Source: Helicobacter sp.
GTDB taxonomy: Bacteria > Campylobacterota > Campylobacteria > Campylobacterales > Helicobacteraceae
Length of the DNA: 25,028 nt
Direction of reading: 5' to 3'
Assembly (NCBI RefSeq): GCF_029067145.1
Contig: NZ_JAIEFA010000017.1
Location: 1-25,028 of the forward strand
Positions 7,963 through 16,182 of this stretch are shown piece after piece; within the stretch, counting starts at the first letter, position 1, and each line of letters begins with the position of its first letter. The notes beneath the pieces are model-generated. The model saw nothing but the letters and a program-made list of their open reading frames with translations. It made no database searches and was not told the origin of the DNA. The position numbers were made by a program, and so were the translations under genes.

Positions 7963-8988
7963 ATGAAAACTCCGCTGAAAGTCGCTATTGTCCGCTTAAG
8001 CTCGCTTGGGGATATTATCCATAGTGCGAGCTTATTGCCGCTACTTCTTGAATCCCTCAAATCAACTTATGCAGTTACCTTGCATTGGTATGTTGATAGA
8101 ATCTTTAGTGAGATTTTGGAGGATTCCCCTTGGATTGATAAACTCATTGCATTACCCTTAAAAGAAGCGATTGCTTCTAGGAGATTCTATACTTTGCAGG
8201 CAATTTACCACACGCTAAAGCAAGAATCCTATGATATTGTATTGGACTTGCAGGGTTTGTTAAAGTCTGCTTTGATAAGCAAGCTTTTGCCAACAAACAA
8301 AATTATAGGATTCCAAACCACCAAAGAATCGCTTGCAACCCTTTTTTATCATCAAAAAATCCCAATCCCTTATGAAGAGCATATTTTATTGCGCAATGCA
8401 ACCTTAGCTTTTAGTGCATTTGGCTTGACAATTCCCACTTTGGAGACTTTGAAAAACCCTCAAAATTTCTTAGGATTCCAAGAATCTCTCCTACCTTTTA
8501 ACTTGCCAAAAAACAAAAAAATCCTTTGTGTGTTAGAGACTTCCAAGCCTAATAAAACTTATCCCATAGAATCTTTTGTAGAACTTGCCTTACTCTTCAA
8601 TGCACAATCCTACACACCACTTTTCCTAAGTCGTGAAACCTTAGAGATTCCAAACCCCAAAAATGCAAGACTCCAAAGTATCCATAGCTTAAATTTAAAT
8701 CAAATCAAAATGCTCATAGCGCAAATGGATTTAGTCATCGGGGGCGATACAGGCATTACACATCTTGCTTGGGCATTCCATCGCCCCTCTATCACGCTTT
8801 TTGGAGCGACACCTGCACAAAGATTCAACCTTAGCACACAACAAAATCTTTATCTTAGTGCCAATGAACAAGCAAATTACCAAAAAGATGATTTTAGCAT
8901 TCGCGAGATTCCTCCCTCTCATATCTACACACTTGCTTGTGAGATTTTGGAGGGGAATCCTAAGCACCAAACAAAAGAGAAGCAATGA
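7963..8988 (+). CDS. waaC: ADP-heptose:LPS heptosyltransferase I
   Basis: A GT9-family transferase of 341 residues that adds the first L,D-heptose to Kdo on lipid A at the cytoplasmic face of the inner membrane. The N-terminal Rossmann motif is AIVRLSSLGDIIHS, with the GD pair of the family. The donor-binding signature is GGDTGITHLAWAFHRP, with D262, followed by TLFGATPAQR. A WaaC rather than WaaF assignment rests on this form (WaaF-like enzymes have different surroundings), on VLDLQGLLKSAL, and on the neighbouring acyltransferase gene, as in H. pylori HP0279-HP0280 (recalled). Only a weak ribosome binding site precedes the ATG, consistent with translational coupling to gppA. Confidence 0.92.
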   Translation: MKTPLKVAIVRLSSLGDIIHSASLLPLLLESLKSTYAVTLHWYVDRIFSEILEDSPWIDKLIALPLKEAIASRRFYTLQAIYHTLKQESYDIVLDLQGLLKSALISKLLPTNKIIGFQTTKESLATLFYHQKIPIPYEEHILLRNATLAFSAFGLTIPTLETLKNPQNFLGFQESLLPFNLPKNKKILCVLETSKPNKTYPIESFVELALLFNAQSYTPLFLSRETLEIPNPKNARLQSIHSLNLNQIKMLIAQMDLVIGGDTGITHLAWAFHRPSITLFGATPAQRFNLSTQQNLYLSANEQANYQKDDFSIREIPPSHIYTLACEILEGNPKHQTKEKQ

Positions 8989-9923
8989 AATTTTTTCAAC
9001 TCTTTAAAGAATTTTTATTTCTTTCTTTTTTTCAAGGATTGGGCTATTTCTTTTTATATTTGCCTCATTTCTTGCGCTTTGGCTTAGCAAAAGGAATCGC
9101 ATTCTTTTTGTATCTACTAGATTCTAGGCGCAAGTTTGATTTGCTAACAAACTTGGATTTTGCCTACAATCATTCCCTAACCAACGCCCAAAAACAAGAG
9201 ATTTTGAAGTGTAATTACCTCAATCTCGTATATAATTCCATCAGTTTTTTTATACTCTCTGTCAGCACCAAAGAGCGAATCCTCCAAACAACGCGTTTTG
9301 AAAATGGCGAAATCATAGAATCCCTGCTAAAAAATGGCGAAAAAATCATCTTTGTTACCGCGCATTATGGCAATTGGGAATACACCACTCCCGCCTTTAC
9401 CTGTCATTTCAACCACCCCATTACCGCTGTGGCGAGAATGACACCAAGTGCATTAGTAAATCGCTACCTTTTAGAAACGCGCTCTAAATTCCATATCACG
9501 ATTCTTAATAAACAAGGCGCAATGCTAGGGCTTGTCAAAGCACTCAACAAAACAAAAGTAGTTGGGGCTGTAACAGACCAAAATACCGCCAAGAGTGATG
9601 GGCTATTGGTAAGGTTTTTTGATAAAAATGTCCGACACACACCCATTGCATCTCTTCTATCCTTGAAATATCACGCCAAAATCGTGCATGCTTTTGCTTC
9701 CTATTCGCAAGATTATCGTCAAATCCTCATCAAGATTCTGCCTCCCATAGAATTTCAAGAAACAGGAGACTTACAAACCGATATTCAGAATCTAACCCAA
9801 ATCCAAAGCGATGTTTTAGAGCAAGCTATCCGCGAAAACCCAAAAGAATGGCTATGGTTTCACAAAAAATTCAAAAATCAATACGAGTATATCTATGAAA
9901 ATTCTCATCATCAAACTAAATAA
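8985..9923 (+). CDS. Lipid A biosynthesis lauroyl/myristoyl-type acyltransferase (LpxL/HtrB/WaaM family)
   Basis: A 312-residue inner-membrane acyltransferase that would add a secondary acyl chain to Kdo-lipid A. The N-terminal 40 residues are hydrophobic (FFQGLGYFFLYLPHFL, then a second stretch to LYLLDS). The catalytic H-x4-E motif is HYGNWE, with H127 and E132. Also seen are the downstream VARMTPSALVNRYL and GAVTDQN segments expected in the family. The ATG overlaps the waaC stop by four bases (ATGA), a strong sign of coupling. The chain length and acyl position used cannot be predicted from this. Confidence 0.93.
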   Translation: MKFFQLFKEFLFLSFFQGLGYFFLYLPHFLRFGLAKGIAFFLYLLDSRRKFDLLTNLDFAYNHSLTNAQKQEILKCNYLNLVYNSISFFILSVSTKERILQTTRFENGEIIESLLKNGEKIIFVTAHYGNWEYTTPAFTCHFNHPITAVARMTPSALVNRYLLETRSKFHITILNKQGAMLGLVKALNKTKVVGAVTDQNTAKSDGLLVRFFDKNVRHTPIASLLSLKYHAKIVHAFASYSQDYRQILIKILPPIEFQETGDLQTDIQNLTQIQSDVLEQAIRENPKEWLWFHKKFKNQYEYIYENSHHQTK

Positions 9924-10968
9924 AATCGGCGATGTTTTACTCATTAGCCCGCTTTTTTCTAATCTAAAAGCCCATTATGGAGAAGAATGTATCCTTGATA
10001 TACTTGTTAATGATGGCACACAAGGCGCGATTAGTCGCGAGCATTTACGCAAGATTCACTGCCTAAGACGTCCCAAAAATCCTTGGCAAAAACTACAAGC
10101 CGAAATCTCCTTACTCTATGCCATCAAGCAAGAAAAATATGACATAGTAATGGGTTTAGGCAGAGGGGAGCGCACAGCTTTTTTAAGTTTTTGGAGTGGA
10201 GCTAAGATTCGCGTTGGATACCCTCCTAGTAGCTTTTGGTCTAAATCCATTTATAACTTAAAGTTGCTCCAGAAAGGAGGACAACATACGATTGAGTATA
10301 ACCTAGAAGCCTTGCGTGCGCTTGGGATTCCTATTCTTTCTAAATGTGTCCGTGCAAATATCGCGCTAGATTGCGAGAAATTTAAGAATCTCCCGCAACA
10401 TTTTGTGCATTTACATCTCTTTAGTAGCTGGTTTTTTAAATGTATGGAGGATAGCTTTTGCGCAAAAATCATTGATTTCATCACTCAAACCTACCAACTC
10501 CCTTGCATACTCACCGCTTCAAATGACCCAAGGGAATCCGAAAAACTTCAGCACATTTTGCAGCTAACCCAAAGCAAGCCCATCGTGTTTAATGGTAATT
10601 TACGCTTAAGCGAAGTATCTTTGCTAAACTCCAAAGCCCTAGCATTTGTCGGTGTAGATACAGGCGTTATGCACTTAAGCGCGGCGAATGACACTCCAAC
10701 TTTTGCATTTTTTGGTCCAACATCACCTATTACTTGGGGTCCTTGGGATAATGCCTTGCAAGATTCTACTTATCTTGTACGCAATGGAATCCAAAGCATG
10801 GGGAAACACTGCGTCTATCAAGAGTCGCTGTCTTGCGTGCCTTGTGGCAGAGACGGCTGCAATGGAAGTAAAAAGAGTGATTGTTTGCTTAGTAAGCTAG
10901 ATGAAAATCTTGCACTCAAAACCTTGCAAGAATTTTTAACCCCCTTGCTAAAGCCTACTAAATCGTAA
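9895..10968 (+). CDS. LPS core heptosyltransferase, WaaQ/RfaQ-like (GT9)
   Basis: A second GT9 enzyme of 357 residues. It has the N-terminal IIKLNKIGDVLLISPLFSNL, QEKYDIVMGLGRGERTAFL in mid-protein, and the donor site VGVDTGVMHLSAANDTP with D255, followed by FFGPTSPITWGPW. A C-terminal cysteine-rich tail (C306, C314, C317, C322, C330) contains VPCGRDGCNGSKKSDC, which I associate with the WaaQ subgroup. It is more like heptosyltransferase III (WaaQ) than heptosyltransferase II (WaaF), but a WaaF role in this organism is possible. The start overlaps the end of the acyltransferase gene by 29 bases. Its 3' end overlaps the convergent yedF-like gene by 11 bases, with no terminator between them. 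Confidence 0.85.
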   Translation: MKILIIKLNKIGDVLLISPLFSNLKAHYGEECILDILVNDGTQGAISREHLRKIHCLRRPKNPWQKLQAEISLLYAIKQEKYDIVMGLGRGERTAFLSFWSGAKIRVGYPPSSFWSKSIYNLKLLQKGGQHTIEYNLEALRALGIPILSKCVRANIALDCEKFKNLPQHFVHLHLFSSWFFKCMEDSFCAKIIDFITQTYQLPCILTASNDPRESEKLQHILQLTQSKPIVFNGNLRLSEVSLLNSKALAFVGVDTGVMHLSAANDTPTFAFFGPTSPITWGPWDNALQDSTYLVRNGIQSMGKHCVYQESLSCVPCGRDGCNGSKKSDCLLSKLDENLALKTLQEFLTPLLKPTKS

Positions 10969-11290
10969 TAATGGAATCCTCGCTAAGTAGTGTATTAAGC
11001 GTGTTTTGCATATTCCCAACACTTCCAACTTTTAGCATATCAAGCACATTAAAATGCCCCAAACAAGTTTGGCAAGAATAAATCGCTACACCCTTTTCCT
11101 CTAAACGCTTCAATGCTTCTACGCCCTCACTATCTGTTGTGGCTAACAAAACTGCGCGATTAAGCAAATACATTGCCTTAGGTTGTTTATCCATTGTTAA
11201 AAGCGTCCCTAAAAAGCTTAGCATAAGCTTTCTTCCAAGCTCTCCGCGCTCTCCAATCCCATCGTCTTTTAGCAAGAATACCTTACTCAT
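10958..11290 (-). CDS. yedF: DsrE-like protein, C-terminal-domain form of YedF
   Basis: 110 residues matching the DsrE-like half of the selenium-metabolism protein YedF. It has VFLLKDDGIGERGELGRKLM, then FLGTLL, LLNRAVLLATTDSEGVEALKRLEEKGV, the cysteine pair SCQTCLGHF and KVGSVGNM near the end. The N-terminal SirA/TusA-like domain found in longer YedF proteins is absent. The cysteines in SCQTC could carry persulfide or selenium; that is inference. AAGGAG lies before the ATG, and the start overlaps the tilS stop by 8 bases. It is the last gene of the fapA-ruvA-rimO-tilS operon and converges on the WaaQ-like gene. Another selenium-related gene, mnmH, lies about 9 kb away. Confidence 0.8.
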   Translation of the reverse strand: MSKVFLLKDDGIGERGELGRKLMLSFLGTLLTMDKQPKAMYLLNRAVLLATTDSEGVEALKRLEEKGVAIYSCQTCLGHFNVLDMLKVGSVGNMQNTLNTLLSEDSIITI

Positions 11291-12383
11291 CTTTACTCCT
11301 TAAATTGAAAATTATATCCAAAATTTTTTGCTCTGCGCCCAAAATTTTTGCCTGAAACAAAAAGATTCTAAATTTCTTTGGAATCCCTAAACAACGATAT
11401 TTTTCGCGTAATTTTTTGGGAATAATTACCAAAGGATAAGTATAAGTGGAGAGGAATATTTTGCCCTTTATTTTTTCTATTGCGATTTTATGCCGAAAAA
11501 CTTGCGAAAAGCTTTCCTCCTCCAAAAGTTCTTTTAACTCCAATTTTTGCGCACGCGAGAGCAAAACACCACAAATTTTGCATACCAAATCCACAGATTC
11601 TAACGTGTTATTTAAAGATTCCAATTTTAACACGCAAAATTTGCCCAAAGTTGGAATCTCAAAAACTTGATTTGTATGCGCGACACTTTCTTGCTGGAAT
11701 CCCCTACAAAGCTCTTTTAAGCTAAATGCGATTCCGCTTTCAAACTCGTTCAAAAGCCTTTGAGTGAAATTTATCCTGAAGTGATTGCGCCTAAAATGTG
11801 TATCAAGATTACTAAAATCCTCAAAATAAAAAATTTGATTCTTTTGAAGGTATTTTAAAATTTTCGCACGACGCACTTGCCATAGAGGACGCACAATCCA
11901 ATAGCTGATTTTTTCTTGCTGAATCTCTCTAATGCAAACCCTTTCGTATTTGGGCGACATTTGCATTTTTTGCAAATTTGTTCCCTTGCAAAACTGCATT
12001 AAAAACCACTCCAACATATCATCTAGCTGATGCGCCAAAATCAGATGCGAATACCCAAAACGCGCAATCAAACTTTCAAAAAAATCATAACGCAACTTGC
12101 GTGCATTGCTTTCAAAATTATTATGGATTTTGGGTGCATACTCCACAAAACACCGCTTATTGTCCCTTAAACACAAATTTTGCGCATAAGAAACTTCCAA
12201 AACAGCCTGCTTGCGCACACCATAATTCATAATTGCCACATCAAAAGGAATTTGATAAGATTTGAGTAGGAAATACAACGCACTAGAATCCACCCCACCA
12301 GAGAATGCCAAGAGATTCCGACTCCCTCTTAGCTCCTCTACAAACTCTAATGCAATCTCAAAATTATGCGCGCCCAAGCACAC
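11283..12383 (-). CDS. tilS: tRNA(Ile)-lysidine synthase
   Basis: An ATP-dependent enzyme that converts C34 of the CAU-anticodon tRNA-Ile to lysidine, so that it reads AUA and is charged with isoleucine. The PP-loop SGGVDSS is at residues 28-34. Downstream are the conserved AHQLDDMLEWFLMQ segment, the RPLW motif and a nearby FxEDxSN element (YFEDFSNLDTHFRRNHFR). At 366 residues it lacks the longest C-terminal form seen in E. coli (432), as is common in this group. The start is a GTG inside the rimO 3' end (20-base overlap), and no ATG lies between it and the PP-loop. Confidence 0.93.
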   Translation of the reverse strand: MCLGAHNFEIALEFVEELRGSRNLLAFSGGVDSSALYFLLKSYQIPFDVAIMNYGVRKQAVLEVSYAQNLCLRDNKRCFVEYAPKIHNNFESNARKLRYDFFESLIARFGYSHLILAHQLDDMLEWFLMQFCKGTNLQKMQMSPKYERVCIREIQQEKISYWIVRPLWQVRRAKILKYLQKNQIFYFEDFSNLDTHFRRNHFRINFTQRLLNEFESGIAFSLKELCRGFQQESVAHTNQVFEIPTLGKFCVLKLESLNNTLESVDLVCKICGVLLSRAQKLELKELLEEESFSQVFRHKIAIEKIKGKIFLSTYTYPLVIIPKKLREKYRCLGIPKKFRIFLFQAKILGAEQKILDIIFNLRSKDE

Positions 12384-13692
12384 AACCTAACACATTTTCT
12401 CCTGCGACTTCTGTAATTTTAACACGATAGTATCCAGCTTCTAAATCTCCCTCTATTTCTTTGTCGTTAATTAGAATCTCTCCGTCAATTTCGGGAGCAA
12501 AACGAATATCCCTCGCGCTATAAAAATACTCCGATTCTGCAGATTTTCCCTCCAATATTGCAAGGATTTCACTGCCCACCAAAGCCTTTAAATCTTTTTT
12601 ATATTGCTTTAAAAAAATCTTATTAATCCGCTTCAATCGTTCATTAATCGTCTTTTGTGGCACTTGTTCTAATTGCGCACTCTTTGTTCCCTCCTCGCAA
12701 GAAAATCCAAAGAGATTCATTCTATCCAAGCGAAAAGTTTGAATCCAATCGCACAGCTCCTTAAAATCCTCCTCCTCCTCGCTTGGGTGTCCGATAATAA
12801 AACTTGTGCGCACAAAGCTATTTGGCACTGCACGCATAGCTTGCAGTAGCTCTTGAAACTCTCCTTCTCTCCCCATTGTTTTTAAGACTTTTTGACTAAT
12901 ATGTTGCAAAGGTATATCAAAATAGTTTTGAAAGATTGCAGAATCGCAAATTGCGGCAATTAAACGCTTGGAAGTCGTAGAGGGATAAAGATACAAAATT
13001 CTCGCACTTTTGATTTCTAATCCCTCTTTTGCGAGTTTATCTATGCTTTCAATGAGTTGCGCCAATCCGTCTCTAACCCCAATATCACGCAAATAAGAAC
13101 TAGAATCCTGCGCAATAAAACTAAAATCCCTAAAGCCTTGCTTGACTAAATTTTTCACTTCTTTAAGCGTAGATTCTAAAGTGCGAGAATGCAATTTGCC
13201 CTTAAAGCTTGGAATTGCGCAAAAACTGCATTTTTGATTGCAACCCTCTGATAATTTAATATATGCGTGGATTTTAGAGCCGCTAATGACGCGCTTATGA
13301 TTCTCGTTTGCTAGAAATACTCCCTTTTGACTTGAAAGAACTTTCCCATTTTTGTGCAATTCTATTAACTCATCAATCTTATCATAATCCCCTACCCCAG
13401 TGATAATATCAATTTCTGGAATCTCTTGCTTTAACTCTTTTGCATAACGTTCGCTCAAACAGCCACTTGCAACAAGAATCGCGTCTTTTTTCTTTAATTG
13501 CAAAGCATTCAAAATACTTTGGATACTTTCCTGTTTTGCTGCTTCAATAAATCCACAGGTATTAATAATCACAACATCAGCTTCGCTTAAGTTTTGTGTA
13601 TTTTCATATTCACTTAAAGCCCCAAGCATTACTTCGCTATCCACTAGATTCTTTGTGCAACCTAGTGAGACTAAGTGTAATTTTTTGCTCAT
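12364..13692 (-). CDS. rimO: Ribosomal protein uS12 methylthiotransferase RimO
   Basis: A radical-SAM methylthiotransferase of 442 residues that modifies an aspartate of ribosomal protein S12. The N-terminal domain binds an auxiliary [4Fe-4S] cluster through C12 (LGCTKNLVDSE), C46 (NTCGFI) and C78 (SGCLSERY). The radical-SAM cluster motif is C151-x3-C155-x2-C158 (EGCNQKCSFCAIP). The HSR and IAQDSSSY segments follow, and a TRAM domain occupies about the last 70 residues. The CTKNLVDSE form and the SFKGKLHSR segment separate RimO from MiaB. AGGA lies upstream of the ATG. It is 13 bases downstream of ruvA and overlaps tilS. Confidence 0.95.
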   Translation of the reverse strand: MSKKLHLVSLGCTKNLVDSEVMLGALSEYENTQNLSEADVVIINTCGFIEAAKQESIQSILNALQLKKKDAILVASGCLSERYAKELKQEIPEIDIITGVGDYDKIDELIELHKNGKVLSSQKGVFLANENHKRVISGSKIHAYIKLSEGCNQKCSFCAIPSFKGKLHSRTLESTLKEVKNLVKQGFRDFSFIAQDSSSYLRDIGVRDGLAQLIESIDKLAKEGLEIKSARILYLYPSTTSKRLIAAICDSAIFQNYFDIPLQHISQKVLKTMGREGEFQELLQAMRAVPNSFVRTSFIIGHPSEEEEDFKELCDWIQTFRLDRMNLFGFSCEEGTKSAQLEQVPQKTINERLKRINKIFLKQYKKDLKALVGSEILAILEGKSAESEYFYSARDIRFAPEIDGEILINDKEIEGDLEAGYYRVKITEVAGENVLGCVLGRA

Positions 13693-13705
13693 TTTTTTCC
13701 TAAAT

Positions 13706-14287
13706 TTATAGAGTTTGCATTTTTTTCAAAGCTGCTTTAACCATTTCACCTACTTCGGCATTCTCCAAGTTTTTTGTTACTTTTGCAATCACATCGCTTT
13801 TGTATCCCAAAGATTCCAAAGCCAAAATCACTTGATGCAAATTAGAATCCTCCGCCACTTCCATATTATGACTTTGTGTCAATTCCAAAGACCAACCAGA
13901 AAGCTCTACTAGAATCCTACCCGCACTCTTTGGACCAATCCCAGGCACTCTTTGCATAGATTTTATATCATTGCTTTCTACAATTTTTGCAAAAGTTTGA
14001 GGACTAAAGGTGGAGAGAATCGCAATGGCAACTTTTGGACCTACGCCATTGATTTTAATCAGACGTTCAAAAAGGCTTTTTTCTATTAACTCTACAAACC
14101 CAAATAAAATCTGCGCGTCCTCGCGAATAATGTGTGAAATATGCAAAGTCAGCTTTTCGCCCACTTTGGCTTTGATTTGATTGGAGGTTTGCAAAGAAAC
14201 AAACACTTCATACACCACACCCGCGCATTTTAAAGCCATACGCGTTGGCTCTTTGATAAAAATCTCCCCCTCTAATGCAATAATCAT
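13706..14287 (-). CDS. ruvA: Holliday junction branch migration protein RuvA
   Basis: 193 residues, slightly shorter than E. coli RuvA (203). RuvA tetramers bind four-way junctions and load the RuvB motor. Domain I is an OB-fold (residues 1-62, with HISHIIREDAQILFGF). Domain II has two helix-hairpin-helix motifs, LIKINGVGPKVAIAIL and MQRVPGIGPKSAGRIL. A flexible linker leads to domain III at about 145-193, which contacts RuvB (LESLGYKSDVIAKV). AAGGAA precedes the ATG. It lies between fapA and rimO with gaps of 9 and 13 bases. Confidence 0.96.
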   Translation of the reverse strand: MIIALEGEIFIKEPTRMALKCAGVVYEVFVSLQTSNQIKAKVGEKLTLHISHIIREDAQILFGFVELIEKSLFERLIKINGVGPKVAIAILSTFSPQTFAKIVESNDIKSMQRVPGIGPKSAGRILVELSGWSLELTQSHNMEVAEDSNLHQVILALESLGYKSDVIAKVTKNLENAEVGEMVKAALKKMQTL

Positions 14288-14296
14288 TAAGATTCC

Positions 14297-16084
14297 TTAT
14301 AAAATGAGCTGAATTTTGCCTTTTTGATACACGACTTTAGAGGGTTCGCCGGGCTTTGGCACACAGAGTAATTCACGGCTAGGAGAATAAAAGACATAAT
14401 GCACTTCATTGTAGCCAATCCAACCACTCTCTATCGTAATCGTCGCATTTTTTGTCAATTCATCTAACACATTGAGTGCTTCGCGCGCATTTTTGAAATC
14501 CATACTTAGCTCATTGATTCTTTGCCGCTTATTTTTAAGTGCAAGCACGCGTTGATGGTATTCCTCAAATTTTGCTAGCAGATAGCTAGGAGGCGTGGTT
14601 TTAGTATTTTTATAATGAATCAAAGTGCCACGAATCTCATCTGCGGTGGCTTTAAGCTTTTTAAGCTCTAAACTCTCAACTTTTAGCTCTTTTGTCATAC
14701 GAATCGCTTCTTTAATGGATTCGTTTTTTTGCTTGAAAAGTGCGTTATATTTTTCTTTTCCTGCGGGACTATAATTTGCTGCTAGGAAAAATTTATTTTC
14801 GCCTTTTTCCATTTTGGTGATATGAATGCTTTTTGTTGCATACAAAAACGCATTGGAATGCAAGGTTTTAATCACAATCTCTTCTGCATAGATTTTGCCA
14901 CCATAGACATGCTCTACTTCTACTTTTTTAGCTTCAATAATCCCTGTTTCAAGCATTTCTACTTTGATATACTCGCCTTTGGCATAGCCTTTGTGCGTTG
15001 CGATTTCTGCGTCATTGGCAAAGATTTTAGAGTTTTGATGCGTAAAGCCTCCAATACGCACTTCTTTTGAATTAATCTCTGCATTAGGACCGATATTCCC
15101 CTCAATATTCACTTCTCCAGCTTGAATTTTCATTCCCTGCCCTAAGGCTTCTTTCATTGCGTCTTTTTGTGTGATATTGATAATTGTGCCACTATTAATA
15201 TTGCCAACGAGCGAACCGGTCGTTTTGAGTGTTACAGATTCCGTCTCTAAGGTATCCCTAACATACAAAAATCCATCTTCATATTTTAAGATTCCACCAA
15301 TTGCGCTAACATAATAAATGCAGCAAGGATACTCTTTGAGCGCAATGCTCTCTTTATCATATTGCAAAGTGCAAGGTTGGTGCAGTGTTTTTGGGCTTTG
15401 GGGGATAATGTATTCTCCACGAATATTGCGCCCGGGCTTGCCTTGCAATGGCTTTTGATATTCACAAATCACATCATCTTTTAGTACCGTTTGGAATTGT
15501 CCTGTGATGTCCCTTTTAAACTCCAAATTCCCTTCAACACTTGGAATAAGATTTACGCCACTTAAAATCTTATATTTTACATCTTTTCTTAGCGGATACT
15601 CCAAAGTCTCTAAAAACTCTTCTAATGCGTTTCTTTCTTGCTCTTCGTTAAAGCATAAAATCCTATTCCGTGCCTTTTCTTTTTTGATTTGCATATACAC
15701 ACCATCAAAATCTTCTTTTTTATAATTAAAACCTACACGAAAAGTCAAAAACGCTTCGCTAAAGGCTTTATCCGCAGTAAAATGGAATCGCGTCTCCTTG
15801 CGTTCTTTTTCTTTAATCAAAATACAATAACGTTGATTCATCACGAGATTTGGTTCTAGCATATTATCCCGATTGCTAAAAAACGCATCTACTTCTTGTG
15901 CAGGAATCAGTTGGGATTCATAGTCATAAAGATTTTTTTTATAAGTAGTGATAGATTGCAATTCAAAATCAAAGGAATCTGCGTCCATATTGAATTGAGA
16001 GGAGACTTGCTTAATGGCAAATTTAATATCTTCGCATTCATTAACATAGTAAGGTCTAAATGTTCGCAAAGAATTTTTTAACAT
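14297..16084 (-). CDS. FapA/DUF342 family protein (flagellar assembly protein A-like)
   Basis: 595 residues of the DUF342/FapA family. The N-terminal third is alpha/beta and matches the FapA N-terminal domain. The centre, about 285-440, is a repetitive beta-helix of short alternating strands (VEVEHVYGGKIYAEEIVI). A charged coiled coil covers about 450-555, and a short beta-rich tail ends the protein. No signal peptide or membrane segment is visible. The family has been tied to flagellar or cell-surface assembly; the molecular role is not settled. It is the first gene of the minus-strand operon with ruvA, and its promoter region lies back to back with that of murJ, the arrangement I recall from H. 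pylori. AAAAGG lies 11 bases before the ATG. Confidence 0.85.
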   Translation of the reverse strand: MLKNSLRTFRPYYVNECEDIKFAIKQVSSQFNMDADSFDFELQSITTYKKNLYDYESQLIPAQEVDAFFSNRDNMLEPNLVMNQRYCILIKEKERKETRFHFTADKAFSEAFLTFRVGFNYKKEDFDGVYMQIKKEKARNRILCFNEEQERNALEEFLETLEYPLRKDVKYKILSGVNLIPSVEGNLEFKRDITGQFQTVLKDDVICEYQKPLQGKPGRNIRGEYIIPQSPKTLHQPCTLQYDKESIALKEYPCCIYYVSAIGGILKYEDGFLYVRDTLETESVTLKTTGSLVGNINSGTIINITQKDAMKEALGQGMKIQAGEVNIEGNIGPNAEINSKEVRIGGFTHQNSKIFANDAEIATHKGYAKGEYIKVEMLETGIIEAKKVEVEHVYGGKIYAEEIVIKTLHSNAFLYATKSIHITKMEKGENKFFLAANYSPAGKEKYNALFKQKNESIKEAIRMTKELKVESLELKKLKATADEIRGTLIHYKNTKTTPPSYLLAKFEEYHQRVLALKNKRQRINELSMDFKNAREALNVLDELTKNATITIESGWIGYNEVHYVFYSPSRELLCVPKPGEPSKVVYQKGKIQLIL

Positions 16085-16117
16085 AATTTCTAAAACCTTT
16101 TATGCAAAAATAAATTA

Positions 16118-16123
16118 ATTTTA
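16118..16123 (-). promoter_or_regulatory. Candidate -10 box for the fapA-ruvA-rimO-tilS-yedF operon
   Basis: TAAAAT on the minus strand, about 34 bases before the FapA ATG, in the 98-base divergent gap shared with murJ. It is AT-rich surroundings, so the call is weak. Confidence 0.3.
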
Positions 16124-16131
16124 TCCTAAAT

Positions 16132-16140
16132 TGTTATAAA
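16132..16140 (+). promoter_or_regulatory. Extended -10 promoter of murJ
   Basis: TGTTATAAA, an extended -10, lies 42 bases before the murJ ATG in the divergent gap. No -35 is evident. Confidence 0.4.
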
Positions 16141-16182
16141 ATTAATTTAAAAATCCGCAATTTTGCGACAAAAGAGAACCAA

